Shown piece after piece: positions 8,382 to 17,314 of a stretch of 64,000 nt of DNA; position 1 is the first letter of the stretch; each line of letters begins with the position of its first letter. The notes beneath the pieces are model-generated. The model searched no databases and was not told the origin of the DNA. It worked only from the letters and a program-made list of their open reading frames with translations. The position numbers and the translations under genes were made by a program. The stretch is from Halovivax asiaticus JCM 14624 (GTDB lineage Archaea > Halobacteriota > Halobacteria > Halobacteriales > Natrialbaceae): positions 1 to 64,000 of the forward strand of contig NZ_AOIQ01000021.1 of assembly GCF_000337515.1 (NCBI RefSeq). Direction: 5' to 3'.

Positions 8382-8830
8382 CGAGCGAGGAACTCGGCCC
8401 CACCAATTCGTCGGAGAACGACGGTGATCGGCGCCCGGACGACGAATTCGAGTCCCGGGCGGGTGGCGAATCGCCCGCTGACCGGCGTGACGCTGTCGAC
8501 CAGGTTCGTGGTGCTGTCTCTCGCATCCGGACCCAGCCCGGCCCACATCGCGTCGCTGTCGTCGTCGCGGTCGTCGTCGGCCTCGGCCTGGCCTGGTTTC
8601 ACTGGCTCGGATTGCTTCTCGGCGGTATGCTGGTCGGATTCGTCGCTCGAACGCTCCGTCGGGCCCTCCTCGCGGGCCTCGGTTTCGGTGTCGTCCTCCT
8701 CGCCGTCTTCGCCGTGACGGTCGCCGGGTCGCTCGGCCAGACACTCGCGATGACGCCGCCGATCTACCTCACGATTGGTGCGGCGCTCGGGCTGCCCACG
8801 TTCGGCGCACTCGTCAGGGGCGTGGTCTGA
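8378..8830 (+). CDS. Small membrane protein coupled to the acylase gene
   Basis: 150 residues. The first 50 are hydrophilic and acidic. From about residue 57 there are three or four hydrophobic helices (VAVVVAVVVGLGLAWFHWLG, LLLGGMLVGFVA, LLAGLGFGVVLLAVFAVTVAG, and a weaker last one). No family recognised. The ATG overlaps the stop of the acylase gene (ATGA), so the pair is almost certainly co-translated; the protein could anchor or help fold the exported enzyme, but that is inference from position only. Confidence 0.75.
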   Translation: MTSEELGPTNSSENDGDRRPDDEFESRAGGESPADRRDAVDQVRGAVSRIRTQPGPHRVAVVVAVVVGLGLAWFHWLGLLLGGMLVGFVARTLRRALLAGLGFGVVLLAVFAVTVAGSLGQTLAMTPPIYLTIGAALGLPTFGALVRGVV

Positions 8831-8885
8831 CGGAGAGCGCGGGCACCGGGCGAAGTGACAACAGGGTGGTAGCCGTACGTCGTGT

Positions 8886-9671
8886 ATGGTCGTCGCCACG
8901 CCGATCGGCAGTGATCTCGCCGTCGTCGCCACGTCGATCGCTTCCGAACCTGTCCTCATCTCCCTGTTCGTCCTGTTCGTGATGCTGGCACATCTGCTTC
9001 CCCACCGGTTACCCGCGGCGATCGAGCGACGGCGACACGGCCTCCTCTCGCTGGCTGGTGGCGTCTCGATCGTCTACGCGTTCGTTCACCTCTTTCCCGA
9101 GATCGATCACCGACGGGAGACGATCGAGGGACTCGATCTGCTGGGGGTCACGCTCGTCTCGGAGCACATCTACCTGGTCGCGTTCGTCGGCCTCACGCTC
9201 TTCTACGGGCTGGAACGACTCGCGTCGACGGCCGGGGCTACCTCGCGTGACCGTGACGATTCACCGTCGGGGACGGCCGTCTTCGCCGCTCACGTCGGCG
9301 GCTTCTCGCTCTACAACGCGGTCATCGGCTACGCCATCGTCCGCGGGGAAACCGGTGCGGAGAGCGTGTTCCTCTTTACGATCGCGATGGCGTTGCACCT
9401 CTTCGGCAACGACCAGGCCATGCACGAACATCACCCGCACCTGTACGCCCGCTACGGCCGATTCGTCCTGGCGGCCGCCGTCGCGCTGGGCGCGCTGGTC
9501 GGGGCAGTGGTCGCCTTCGATCCTGGCGTCTATACGGTCGCGCTCTCGTTGTTGACGGGCGGGATCGTCTTCAACGCGATCAAGAATGAACTGCCGCAGA
9601 CGCGAGACGGCCGGTTCTGGGCGTTCGCCGTCGGCGCCGGGATATACGGCACTCTCCTCGTGAGTCTCTGA
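8886..9671 (+). CDS. Polytopic membrane protein, His-rich, ZIP-like in character
   Basis: 261 residues with about seven or eight hydrophobic helices. The features HVGGFSLYNAVIGY in one helix and a His-rich stretch ALHLFGNDQAMHEHHPHLY recall the metal-binding helices of ZIP-type transporters, but I do not see a full ZIP signature. An Asp/Ser-rich loop at about 115-130 separates two helical halves. Same strand as the acylase pair, 55 bases downstream, so it may share their transcript. A metal or small-solute role is a guess. Confidence 0.7.
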   Translation: MVVATPIGSDLAVVATSIASEPVLISLFVLFVMLAHLLPHRLPAAIERRRHGLLSLAGGVSIVYAFVHLFPEIDHRRETIEGLDLLGVTLVSEHIYLVAFVGLTLFYGLERLASTAGATSRDRDDSPSGTAVFAAHVGGFSLYNAVIGYAIVRGETGAESVFLFTIAMALHLFGNDQAMHEHHPHLYARYGRFVLAAAVALGALVGAVVAFDPGVYTVALSLLTGGIVFNAIKNELPQTRDGRFWAFAVGAGIYGTLLVSL

Positions 9672-9682
9672 TCGGCCGCGAC

Positions 9683-10066
9683 TCAGCGCTGATCAGTCCC
9701 CTCGGTGACCGACCCGCCTGCCTGTTCGTCGAGTCGCTCGAGATCACGCCCGGCGTTCGCCTCGTCGCGATTTCCCGCGTCGCCCGTTATCTCCCCGTAG
9801 ATCGCTTCACGAGCTTCGCCGGCGGACGAGAACTCCTCGTTCACCAGCCTGTCGAGCGCGCTCCCGAGCGACTCGGTCTCGTTCGGTAGATCCATCTCGC
9901 CCAGCGCGTACTCCTGTGAGAGTTCTTCACCCGTGACCGGGTACTCGACCTCTCCTAGCCGTCGTTCGACGTCCGCGAGGATCGATTCCGTCGTCTCGGC
10001 CCGCTCCGCTTTCCGTTCGCTGATCCGGTCCTGTGCTCGGTCGACGTCGGGCTCTTCCGGCGCCAT
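9683..10066 (-). CDS. Small acidic haloarchaeal protein (DUF5789-like)
   Basis: 127 residues, strongly acidic and probably all-helical at the N-terminus ([25 protein letters not shown]), then a segment [36 protein letters not shown] typical of a haloarchaeal family catalogued as DUF5789. No signal peptide or membrane helix. Its 3' end converges on the membrane-protein gene with an 11-base gap. Function unknown. Confidence 0.72.
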   Translation of the reverse strand: MAPEEPDVDRAQDRISERKAERAETTESILADVERRLGEVEYPVTGEELSQEYALGEMDLPNETESLGSALDRLVNEEFSSAGEAREAIYGEITGDAGNRDEANAGRDLERLDEQAGGSVTEGTDQR

Positions 10067-10211
10067 GGTCCGACTCCGTCGGTCCGACGGGAAGGACGTG
10101 GGCTTGCACCGGCCGGGATCGTCGCTGCCCGTCGGGTGGGTGCCGGTACCACACCACTCGCTAACGATCGGATCGGAACTACGAAACCCTCGGAGACGAA
10201 ACGGCTACTCA

Positions 10212-11507
10212 ATGTCCGCAAATGTTGCCGAGGAGGCGGGCGACGCTTCCGACAAAGACGAGCCGGAATCGGCTCTCGAGAACGCGAAACACCAGCTCGC
10301 TCGCGCGACGAAACACGTCGACATCGACCCGAACGTCGTCGAGCGCCTCAAGCGGCCGCGCAAGATCCACGAGGTCTCGCTCCCGCTGCGGCGCGACGAC
10401 GGCAGCGTCGAGGTTCTGACCGGCTTCCGCGCCCAGCACGACAGCGTCCGCGGGCCGTACAAGGGCGGCCTGCGCTACCACCCGGAGGTCAGCCGCGACG
10501 AGTGTGCCGGCCTCGCGATGTGGATGACCTGGAAGTGCGCCGTCATGGACCTGCCCTTCGGCGGCGCCAAAGGCGGCGTCGTCGTCGATCCCAAGGACCT
10601 GAGTAGCAAGGAGAAGGAACGTCTGACCCGCCGGTTCACCCAGGAAATCCGCTCGGCGATCGGCCCGACGAAGGACATCCCGGCGCCCGACATGGGCACC
10701 GACCCGCAGACGATGGCCTGGCTGATGGACGCCTACAGCATGCAGGAAGACGAGACGATCCCGGGTGTCGTCACCGGCAAGCCGCCCGCGATCGGCGGCA
10801 GCGAGGGCCGCGAGGAGGCACCCGGCCGCAGCGTCGCCATCATCACCCGCGAGGCCTGCGAGTACTACGACTACGATCTCTCCGAGACGACCGTCGCTGT
10901 GCAAGGGTTCGGCAGCGTCGGCGCGAACGCCGCCCGCCTACTCTACGAGTGGGACGCCAACATCGTCGCCGTCAGCGACGTCAACGGCGCCCGCTACGAC
11001 GCCGACGGTATCGACGTCGACAAGATCCCCTCTCACGACGAAGAGCCAGAGGCCGTCACCGCCGCGACCGGCGTCGGCGAGAAGATCCCGAACGAGGAAC
11101 TGCTCGAACTCGACGTCGACGTTCTCATCCCCGCCGCCATCGGCAACGTCCTCACCGAGGAGAACGCGGACGACGTCAGCGCGGACATGATCGTCGAAGG
11201 CGCGAACGGTCCGACCACATTCGCGGCCGGCGCCATCTTCGACGACCGCGACATCCCCGTCATCCCCGACATCCTCGCAAACGCCGGCGGCGTCACCGTC
11301 AGCTACTTCGAGTGGCTCCAGGACATCAACCGCCGCGCCTGGTCGCTCGAACGCGTCAACGAAGAACTCGAAACCGAGATGCTCTCGGCCTGGGCCGACG
11401 TCAAAGACGAGGTCGAGGACAAGGACCTCACCTGGCGCGACGCCGCCTACGTCGTCGCGCTCAAGCGCATCGCCGCTGCCCACGAGTTCCGCGGCGTGTG
11501 GCCCTAA
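10212..11507 (+). CDS. gdhB: Glutamate dehydrogenase
   Basis: Hexameric NAD(P)-dependent enzyme interconverting glutamate and 2-oxoglutarate plus ammonia. It has 431 residues. Catalytic-domain motifs include [24 protein letters not shown] and PFGGAKGG with its reactive Lys, then [10 protein letters not shown]. The Rossmann domain has [14 protein letters not shown], and [19 protein letters not shown] is the C-terminal signature. An acidic extension (about 25 residues) precedes the family start, as is usual for halophiles. The ATG at 10212 is chosen because upstream in-frame sequence runs into the promoter and is not family-like. A T-run and two strong hairpins follow the stop codon. Confidence 0.95.
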   Translation: MSANVAEEAGDASDKDEPESALENAKHQLARATKHVDIDPNVVERLKRPRKIHEVSLPLRRDDGSVEVLTGFRAQHDSVRGPYKGGLRYHPEVSRDECAGLAMWMTWKCAVMDLPFGGAKGGVVVDPKDLSSKEKERLTRRFTQEIRSAIGPTKDIPAPDMGTDPQTMAWLMDAYSMQEDETIPGVVTGKPPAIGGSEGREEAPGRSVAIITREACEYYDYDLSETTVAVQGFGSVGANAARLLYEWDANIVAVSDVNGARYDADGIDVDKIPSHDEEPEAVTAATGVGEKIPNEELLELDVDVLIPAAIGNVLTEENADDVSADMIVEGANGPTTFAAGAIFDDRDIPVIPDILANAGGVTVSYFEWLQDINRRAWSLERVNEELETEMLSAWADVKDEVEDKDLTWRDAAYVVALKRIAAAHEFRGVWP

Positions 11508-11513
11508 AACCGA

Positions 11514-11594
11514 ACTTTTTCTTCGTCGGGGTCGCCGAAGGCGACCCGCTCCTCGAAAAACTTCGATGAAAAAGGCCGGCGGCTCCGCCGCCGG
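11514..11594 (+). terminator. T-run and two perfect three-base-loop hairpins downstream of gdhB
   Basis: Just after the gdhB stop come CTTTTTCTT (archaeal termination is T-run driven), then GGGTCGCC/GGCGACCC with loop GAA at 11529-11547 and CCGGCGGC/GCCGCCGG with loop TCC at 11576-11594. Both stems are 8 bp and perfect. The rest of the 217-base gap to the phosphoribosyltransferase gene holds no convincing gene. Confidence 0.6.
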
Positions 11595-11724
11595 TTAACC
11601 GCGCTCACTACGTTCGCTCGGATGCTGTTCGTCCGTGACCGCCTTCGCAGTTACCGCAGGTTGGTGGCTCCTTTACCGACGTCGAAAAATATAGAATCTC
11701 TGTCCGCTGGGCCCGATATTCCGT

Positions 11725-12369
11725 CTACTGCTCCAGATACGCCATCGCCTCCTCGTCGCTCACCTGGCCGAACTGCCGGTAGAACTGGCCGACGGCGCGG
11801 AACGTGGCGGGCGTCTGCAGGGCGATCACCTCGCCGGCCTCGGCGCGAAGGTCGGCGGCGGAATCCGGTGAGGAGACGGGGACGGCGAGGGTGAGGGAGG
11901 CGGGATCGTTTTCGCGGACCTGTCTGAGGCAGGCGCGGGCGGTCGCACCCGTCGCGACGCCGTCGTCGACGACCACGACGCGTTTACCCTCGATTTCGGG
12001 GAGCTCGCTCGTGCCGCGGTAGCGTTCGAGTTTGGTGCGGGCAGCTTCGATCTCGCGGTCGCGTTCGCGCTCGATGTGGTCCTGTGGGACGCCGATCCGG
12101 TCGATGAGCCCTTCGTTGCGCCAGACGGCGCCGTCGCTCGCCGCGGCGCCGATGGCCAGTTCCGGATTTCCGGGTGCCCCGATCTTCGAGGCGACGACGA
12201 CGTCCAGGTCCGCGTCGAGTGCGTCGGCGACCGGGCGGGCGACGGGAAGCGCTCCACGGGGGATGCCGAGGACGAGGTCGGCCTCGACGTCGCGGCGGTC
12301 GAGTTCGGCCGCGAGGAGCTCACCCGCATCCCTGCGATCGTCGAACATGGCTAGGCGACTTTTCGTCAT
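11725..12369 (-). CDS. Phosphoribosyltransferase family protein
   Basis: 214 residues, type I PRTase fold. The PRPP-binding loop is VVVVDDGVATGATARA. An early block LVLGIPRGALPVARPVADALDADLDVVVASKIGAPGNPELAIGA matches the large family of stand-alone PRTases found in archaea and actinobacteria whose substrate is not settled. ATG at 12369 is preceded by GGTGA on the coding strand, which supports it; a second ATG seven codons in (MFDDRRDAG) is also plausible and begins exactly at the conserved part. Monocistronic, divergent from the methyltransferase gene. Confidence 0.88.
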   Translation of the reverse strand: MTKSRLAMFDDRRDAGELLAAELDRRDVEADLVLGIPRGALPVARPVADALDADLDVVVASKIGAPGNPELAIGAAASDGAVWRNEGLIDRIGVPQDHIERERDREIEAARTKLERYRGTSELPEIEGKRVVVVDDGVATGATARACLRQVRENDPASLTLAVPVSSPDSAADLRAEAGEVIALQTPATFRAVGQFYRQFGQVSDEEAMAYLEQ

Positions 12370-12461
12370 CGTTCACCTTGGCCCTTGGCCCGTCGCTCGA
12401 CGAACCCCGCCACCGGGGACCACCCCAACACACTCGGGGCGGGACCGCGTAACGACACGGG

Positions 12462-13172
12462 ATGGCCAGCGACCGCACCGAGACGGACGAACTGGATCAC
12501 CCGCTTTTCTCGCGGCTCTACCGGGTGTTCGATCCGATCGACCGACGGACGCTCGGCGCCCAGCGCCGAGAGCTCGCCCGGGAACTCATGGGCCGGGTCG
12601 TCGACGTCGGGGCGGGTGACGGCGCGATGTTTCCCTTCGTGGTCGAGGCGGTCGGTGCGGGGCAGGCGGGACCCGCACGGGAATCCGTCACCGGGGCGGA
12701 CGCTCCCGCCGCCCCGGTCGAGTATCACGCGGTCGAACCCGATCGGACGATGCGCCGTCGCGCTCGCTCGCGCGCTACGGAGCTGGGGCTTCCCGTCGAG
12801 TTCCACGACGCCAGGGCCGAGACGCTTCCCTTCGCGGACGATAGCGTGGACGTCGTCATCTCGTCGCTCGTGTTCTGTTCGATCGCCGAGCCGGGTGTGG
12901 CGCTCGACGAGGTCGCCCGCGTCCTCCGGCCGGACGGCGAGTTCCGGTTTCTGGAACACGTCGGCGGGACGGGGTACTATCGGCGTCTTCAGGAGGTCCT
13001 GACGCCGGTGTGGAAACGCGTCGCCGGCGGTTGTCACCTCGATCGTGACACGGTCGATCGGTTCGACGCCGACGATCGCTTCGAACTGACCGAGTTCGTC
13101 CGGACGGACGCTCGGCTCTATCCGGCCGCGCCGATCGTTCGAGGGACGTTGCGCCGCGTCGACGGCGGGTGA
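12462..13172 (+). CDS. Class I SAM-dependent methyltransferase
   Basis: 236 residues. The SAM-binding motif I is VVDVGAGDGAMFPF, followed after a Gly/Ala/Pro-rich insert by HAVEPDRTMRRRA, then DARAETLPFADDSVDVVISSLVFCSI and VLRPDGEFRFLEHV. This is the UbiE/Methyltransf_11 pattern. The N-terminal FSRLYRVFDPIDRRT and the LEHV..TGYYRRLQEVLTPVWKRVAGGCHLDRD stretch resemble the METTL7-like/phosphatidylethanolamine methyltransferase type. The true acceptor is unknown. No signal peptide. The next gene on the same strand begins about 57 bases later. Confidence 0.85.
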   Translation: MASDRTETDELDHPLFSRLYRVFDPIDRRTLGAQRRELARELMGRVVDVGAGDGAMFPFVVEAVGAGQAGPARESVTGADAPAAPVEYHAVEPDRTMRRRARSRATELGLPVEFHDARAETLPFADDSVDVVISSLVFCSIAEPGVALDEVARVLRPDGEFRFLEHVGGTGYYRRLQEVLTPVWKRVAGGCHLDRDTVDRFDADDRFELTEFVRTDARLYPAAPIVRGTLRRVDGG

Positions 13173-13229
13173 CCGGGAAGCGACGCGACCGCTTCCGCAT
13201 CCCGAACCCTTTTCTCCCGACGTTGCGCC

Positions 13230-14510
13230 GTGATGATCATGGTCCGCGACGTGGCGGTGGTGAAATACTACTTCTACAAAGCGACCGAGGCGGTCGAGTT
13301 CTATCGGCCGATCATGTACCTGTACTTCCTCTCGCTGGGGCTCTCGTTCACTCACATCGTGATCTTCGAGGCGTTGTACAACGTGGCGACGGTGGTCGGG
13401 GAAATTCCGACGGGGTACGTCGGCGATCGGATCGGCCGGCGAAACAGTTTGCTGGTCGGGAGCGCAACGATCACCGCGACGCTGGTCGCCATCGCGCTCG
13501 CGAGTTCGGCTATCGCCTTCGCCGTCCTCTTTATCGTCTGGTCGACGGGCTACAACTTCCGGTCGGGGACGGAGGACGCGTGGGTCTACGAAACGCTGGC
13601 CGATAGCGACGACACCGACGCGTTCACGCGCGTCCGCGGCCGCGGTCAGTCGATCGCGCTGGCCGCGGGCGTCGGTGCGTCGCTGGTCGGCGGCTATCTC
13701 GGCGGGATCGACCTCGCGTACCCGTTCCTCGCTGCAGCCCTGTTCACCGGCATCGGCACGCTCGTCATCCTTACGTTAGACGAACCGGAGACCTACGAGG
13801 AGAGCGGGTCGAGCGAGCTCGGGTTTCGAGAGGCCTGGGACGTCGTCCGCGAGGCGCTCGGGCAACGCCGACTGCGGTCGTTCATCGTCTACTACTACGT
13901 GCTCTTCTCGGCTGTCACGTACCTCGTGTTCATCTTCCTCCAGCCGGCGTTCGAATCGACCATGGCCGATCTCGGAATCGACGTCGTCCTGTCGGTCCCA
14001 ATCCCCGGATCCGGAGCGTACGAGCTCGCCGTCGCGCCCGACAACGTCGAGACGCTGCTCGGCGGGTTCTACGCCGCGATGAACCTCGCCTCGGCGGCCG
14101 TGAGCTACCGGATCGGATTTCTCCGGGAACGCATCGGCCTGCACCGCTGGTTCGTCGGGGCCCCGCTGGTGGTGGGGACGCTCCTCGTTGCGATGGCGTT
14201 CGTCCCGGCGCTCGCGTTCGTCGCCCTGTTCGTCGGCTGGGGAATCGTCGAACCGACGCGCGTCCTCGCCGGGCAGTACGTCAACGACCGAGTCGAGACG
14301 CTCGGTCGAGCGACCGTCCTGAGCGCGATGGCGATGGTCAGCGCGCTCACGGTGATTCCGTTCCAGCTCGGCAGCGGCGTCCTCTCTGACAGCGTTTCGC
14401 CCGTCTACGCCCTCTCGCTCGCCGGGGGTGTGCTCGTCGTCGGCTCGCTGGCGATCTTGCTCTGGGAGTCGCCTGTCGAGAACGCGATGGTCGGCGCGGG
14501 TGCCGAGTGA
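13230..14510 (+). CDS. MFS transporter
   Basis: 426 residues with about 12 hydrophobic helices in two halves separated by a charged central region (about 190-215). The A-like motif between helices 2 and 3 reads GYVGDRIGRRNSLLVGS, which matches the MFS GxLaDRxGrr pattern. The substrate is not evident; members of this type are generally exporters. Possible starts are the ATGs at 13230, 13233 and 13239; all precede the first helix. Same strand as the methyltransferase gene. Confidence 0.88.
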   Translation: MMIMVRDVAVVKYYFYKATEAVEFYRPIMYLYFLSLGLSFTHIVIFEALYNVATVVGEIPTGYVGDRIGRRNSLLVGSATITATLVAIALASSAIAFAVLFIVWSTGYNFRSGTEDAWVYETLADSDDTDAFTRVRGRGQSIALAAGVGASLVGGYLGGIDLAYPFLAAALFTGIGTLVILTLDEPETYEESGSSELGFREAWDVVREALGQRRLRSFIVYYYVLFSAVTYLVFIFLQPAFESTMADLGIDVVLSVPIPGSGAYELAVAPDNVETLLGGFYAAMNLASAAVSYRIGFLRERIGLHRWFVGAPLVVGTLLVAMAFVPALAFVALFVGWGIVEPTRVLAGQYVNDRVETLGRATVLSAMAMVSALTVIPFQLGSGVLSDSVSPVYALSLAGGVLVVGSLAILLWESPVENAMVGAGAE

Positions 14511-14550
14511 GCCGGCTGGCCGCGGTGAGAATAGCGGTCCGCGGTGACGG

Positions 14551-15090
14551 TTACTCGCGCTCGGTCGGATCGTCGATCCAGTTGTAACAGCGGTAGGTCC
14601 GCGGCCCCCGGTCCTCGACCAGCATGTCGAGCGGGATGAAACCCTCGCCGCCACGCGATCCAGCGACGCGGACGTCGGAATCGTCCGAACACGTCATCAG
14701 CTTCGCGTCGATGGAGAAGGTAAACTCGAGGCGGCCGCGGTGGGACTCGTCCGGGTCGAACGAGACGGAGACGTCGCCGCCGCCGACGCCGAAGATCGCC
14801 CGCCCCTCCGAAGCCGAGACGCCGATGTCGTGGCTGGCGAGTCCACCTCGGAGCTCCGCGAGCCACTCGCGCATCTCTTCGCGGTCGAGCGCGGTTTCCA
14901 GGTCGAAGTGGCCGTCAGCATCGACGGCTCCGTCCTCGAACGTGAAGTCGGGATAGGCGAGCTTCTCGTCGGGGAGGACGTGCGACGTCTCGGCCGGGTC
15001 CGGCGGCTCGTCTGGAACGTCGAGTTCGTCGCTGACGGCGGACCGATCTGGCGTCGACTGGTCGGGATCTGACGGTTCGTCGGCGGTCAT
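14551..15090 (-). CDS. Acidic protein with an amphi-Trp-like domain
   Basis: 179 residues, soluble, very acidic, with a disordered first 40. The segment DREEMREWLAELRGGLASHD followed by alternating strands (DVSVSFDPDESHRGRLEFTFSIDAK) looks like the short haloarchaeal amphi-Trp domain: one helix then a beta ladder. The C-terminus ends with RTYRCYNWIDD. Lies 54 bases after the last gene of the ABC importer operon on the same strand and may be read through from it. Function unknown; domain assignment is tentative. Confidence 0.6.
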   Translation of the reverse strand: MTADEPSDPDQSTPDRSAVSDELDVPDEPPDPAETSHVLPDEKLAYPDFTFEDGAVDADGHFDLETALDREEMREWLAELRGGLASHDIGVSASEGRAIFGVGGGDVSVSFDPDESHRGRLEFTFSIDAKLMTCSDDSDVRVAGSRGGEGFIPLDMLVEDRGPRTYRCYNWIDDPTERE

Positions 15091-15144
15091 CGGTTCTCCT
15101 CGTCACCGCTCGGTCGGAGAGGCCTTTCGGATTCGATCGGCGAG

Positions 15145-16251
15145 TCACTGCCACGCATCGGTGACCTCCTCGTCGTCCGCGACCGATTCGGCGAAGTGAC
15201 ACCGCGACCACCCGTCCCCGACCTCGATCTGGTCGGGGACGGTCGTGCGACACGTTTCTTCCGCCATCGGACAGCGGGTGTGGAAGACACAGCCCGACGG
15301 CGGGTCGACCGGGCTCGGGACCTCGCCCTCGAGGACGAACGTCTCCTCGATGGTCGAGGACGGATCCACGTTCGGAATCGCCGCGAGCAAGGCCTCCGTG
15401 TAGGGGTGAGCGGGTCGGTCGAACAGCTCCTCGGCCGGCCCGACCTCCATCAACTCGCCGACGTACATGACGGCGATGCGGTCGGCGACGTGCTTGACGG
15501 CGCTCAGGTCGTGACTGATGAGGAGGTAGGTGAGGTCGAGTTCGTCCTGGATCCGCATGAGGAGGTTGAGGATGCTCCCCTTGACGGAGACGTCCAGCGC
15601 GGAGACCGGCTCGTCGAGGACGAGGACGCTCGGCTCGGTGGCGATCGCCCGTGCGATGGAGACGCGCTGGGCCTGGCCACCCGAGAGCTCGTGCGTGTAT
15701 CGATCGAGATGGTGCTCGGAGAGTTCGACGAGCTCTAGCAGTTCGGCGATTCGCTCCTCGCAGTCGTCGGCCGACCACCCCTGCGTGATGAGCGGTTCGG
15801 CGATGGCGTCGCCGACCGTCATTCGGGGATTGATGCTCGAACTCGCGTTCTGGAAGACGACGCCCACGTCAGCGAGCAGGTCTGCTGGGCGGTCGGTCGC
15901 CCCGCCGACGGGGGTCCCGTCGAGCGAGATGACGCCCTCGGTCGGCGTGTACAGTCCGGTGACGAGGTTCGCGAGCGTCGACTTGCCGCTGCCGCTCTCG
16001 CCGACGACGCCCAGCGTCTCGCCGCGATGAACCGAGAGCGAGACGTTCGAGACGGCGTCGAGGCTGGTCGTGTTGCCGAGCAGTCGGTCGAGCAGCGAGT
16101 CGTTCATCGCGAACGATTTCGAGACGTTATCGAGTTCGATGACGGCTTCCCGGGTGGCCGAACCGGCATCGTTCAGTTGTGCGTCGGTCGCGTCTCCAGC
16201 TTCGGCGCCACCGCCACTAGCCGTTGCGTTTTCGGAGCGATCGACGCTCAT
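15145..16251 (-). CDS. Peptide/solute ABC transporter ATPase (DppF/OppF type)
   Basis: 368 residues; second ATPase of the importer. Walker A is GESGSGKS, the signature motif is LSGGQAQRVSIARA and Walker B is SVLVLDEPVSALD, followed by the H-loop ISHDLS. The C-terminal oligopeptide/dipeptide module has PVDPPSGCVFHTRCPMAEETC with Cys pairs, as in OppD/OppF. The ATG at 16251 overlaps the stop of the partner ATPase gene by 4 bases. A 35-residue acidic/Ala-rich leader precedes the nucleotide-binding domain. Last gene of the five-gene operon. Confidence 0.92.
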   Translation of the reverse strand: MSVDRSENATASGGGAEAGDATDAQLNDAGSATREAVIELDNVSKSFAMNDSLLDRLLGNTTSLDAVSNVSLSVHRGETLGVVGESGSGKSTLANLVTGLYTPTEGVISLDGTPVGGATDRPADLLADVGVVFQNASSSINPRMTVGDAIAEPLITQGWSADDCEERIAELLELVELSEHHLDRYTHELSGGQAQRVSIARAIATEPSVLVLDEPVSALDVSVKGSILNLLMRIQDELDLTYLLISHDLSAVKHVADRIAVMYVGELMEVGPAEELFDRPAHPYTEALLAAIPNVDPSSTIEETFVLEGEVPSPVDPPSGCVFHTRCPMAEETCRTTVPDQIEVGDGWSRCHFAESVADDEEVTDAWQ

Positions 16252-17312
16252 CGCGATCCCTCCACGCCGACCGCTTCCCGGGTCGGGTCCGGAACGCGGT
16301 CGAGTGCGCAGCACGCCGCCTCTTGCCCGTCGCCGCAGTCACAGACCGGCATCGAGGCCGACGTGCACGCGGCGTCGGCGTACGCACAGCGCGAGGCGAA
16401 AGGACAGCCCTCGATATCGCCGAGCTGATTCGGCACCTGTCCCTCGATCGTCGCCAACTGCTCCTTGCGTTCCGTTTGTTGGGGCATACAATCGAGCAGC
16501 GCCTGCGTGTACGGATGGCGGGGCTGGGTCAGGATCTGCTCGGTCGTCCCGGTCTCCATCACCTGGCCGCCGTACATCACGATGACGCGGTCGCAGACTT
16601 CGGAGACGACGCCGATGTCGTGCGTGATCAACATCACGGACATGTCACGGCTGGCGCGGAGGTCGGACAGGATCTGCAGGATCTGGGCCTGAATCGTGAC
16701 GTCGAGGGCGGTCGTCGGTTCGTCGGCGATCAGGAGGTCCGGCTCGCTTGCCAGTGCGATGGCGAGCATGGCTCGCTGTCGCATGCCGCCGGAGAACTCG
16801 TGTGGGTACGCGTCGAGTCGTTCTTCGGGATTCGGGATGCCCACCTCTGACATGAGTTCGACGACTCGGTCGCGTTTTTCCGCCCAGTCGGTGCGATCGT
16901 GGAGAAACGGGATTCGTAGGTACTCGCGCAACGGCTGATGATCGGGATTGTCGTGGACCTTCAGCGACTCGACGATCTGTTCGCTGACGGTGAAGACCGG
17001 GTTGAGCGTCGTCATCGGGTCCTGAAAGACCATGGACATATCCTGGCCTCGCAGGCGACGGATCGTCTCGTCTGTCGCTTCGGTCAACGCTTCGCCACGA
17101 TACCGGATCGAGCCGTCCACGATCTTCCCTGGCTCTTCGAGTCGCATGATCGAACGGGCAGTGACGGACTTGCCACTCCCGCTCTCGCCGACGATGCCGA
17201 CGACTTCCCCCGGCTCGATGTCGAACGAGACGCCGTTGACGGCGTGGACGGTTCGGTCGTGGGTCTCGAAGTGCGTGTGTAAGTTCTCGACGGAGAGTAG
17301 TGGTTCGGTCAT
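16248..17312 (-). CDS. Peptide/solute ABC transporter ATPase (DppD/OppD type)
   Basis: 354 residues. Walker [15 protein letters not shown]-loop [11 protein letters not shown], signature [15 protein letters not shown], Walker [13 protein letters not shown] and H-loop LITHDIGV are all intact. The C-terminal Opp/Dpp module has [16 protein letters not shown] and further Cys residues, in line with the Fe-S or disulphide-rich tails of this family. Two bases separate its start from the upstream permease gene, and it overlaps the second ATPase by 4 bases. Cytoplasmic, membrane-associated. Confidence 0.93.
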   Translation of the reverse strand: MTEPLLSVENLHTHFETHDRTVHAVNGVSFDIEPGEVVGIVGESGSGKSVTARSIMRLEEPGKIVDGSIRYRGEALTEATDETIRRLRGQDMSMVFQDPMTTLNPVFTVSEQIVESLKVHDNPDHQPLREYLRIPFLHDRTDWAEKRDRVVELMSEVGIPNPEERLDAYPHEFSGGMRQRAMLAIALASEPDLLIADEPTTALDVTIQAQILQILSDLRASRDMSVMLITHDIGVVSEVCDRVIVMYGGQVMETGTTEQILTQPRHPYTQALLDCMPQQTERKEQLATIEGQVPNQLGDIEGCPFASRCAYADAACTSASMPVCDCGDGQEAACCALDRVPDPTREAVGVEGSR

Positions 17313-17314
17313 GG

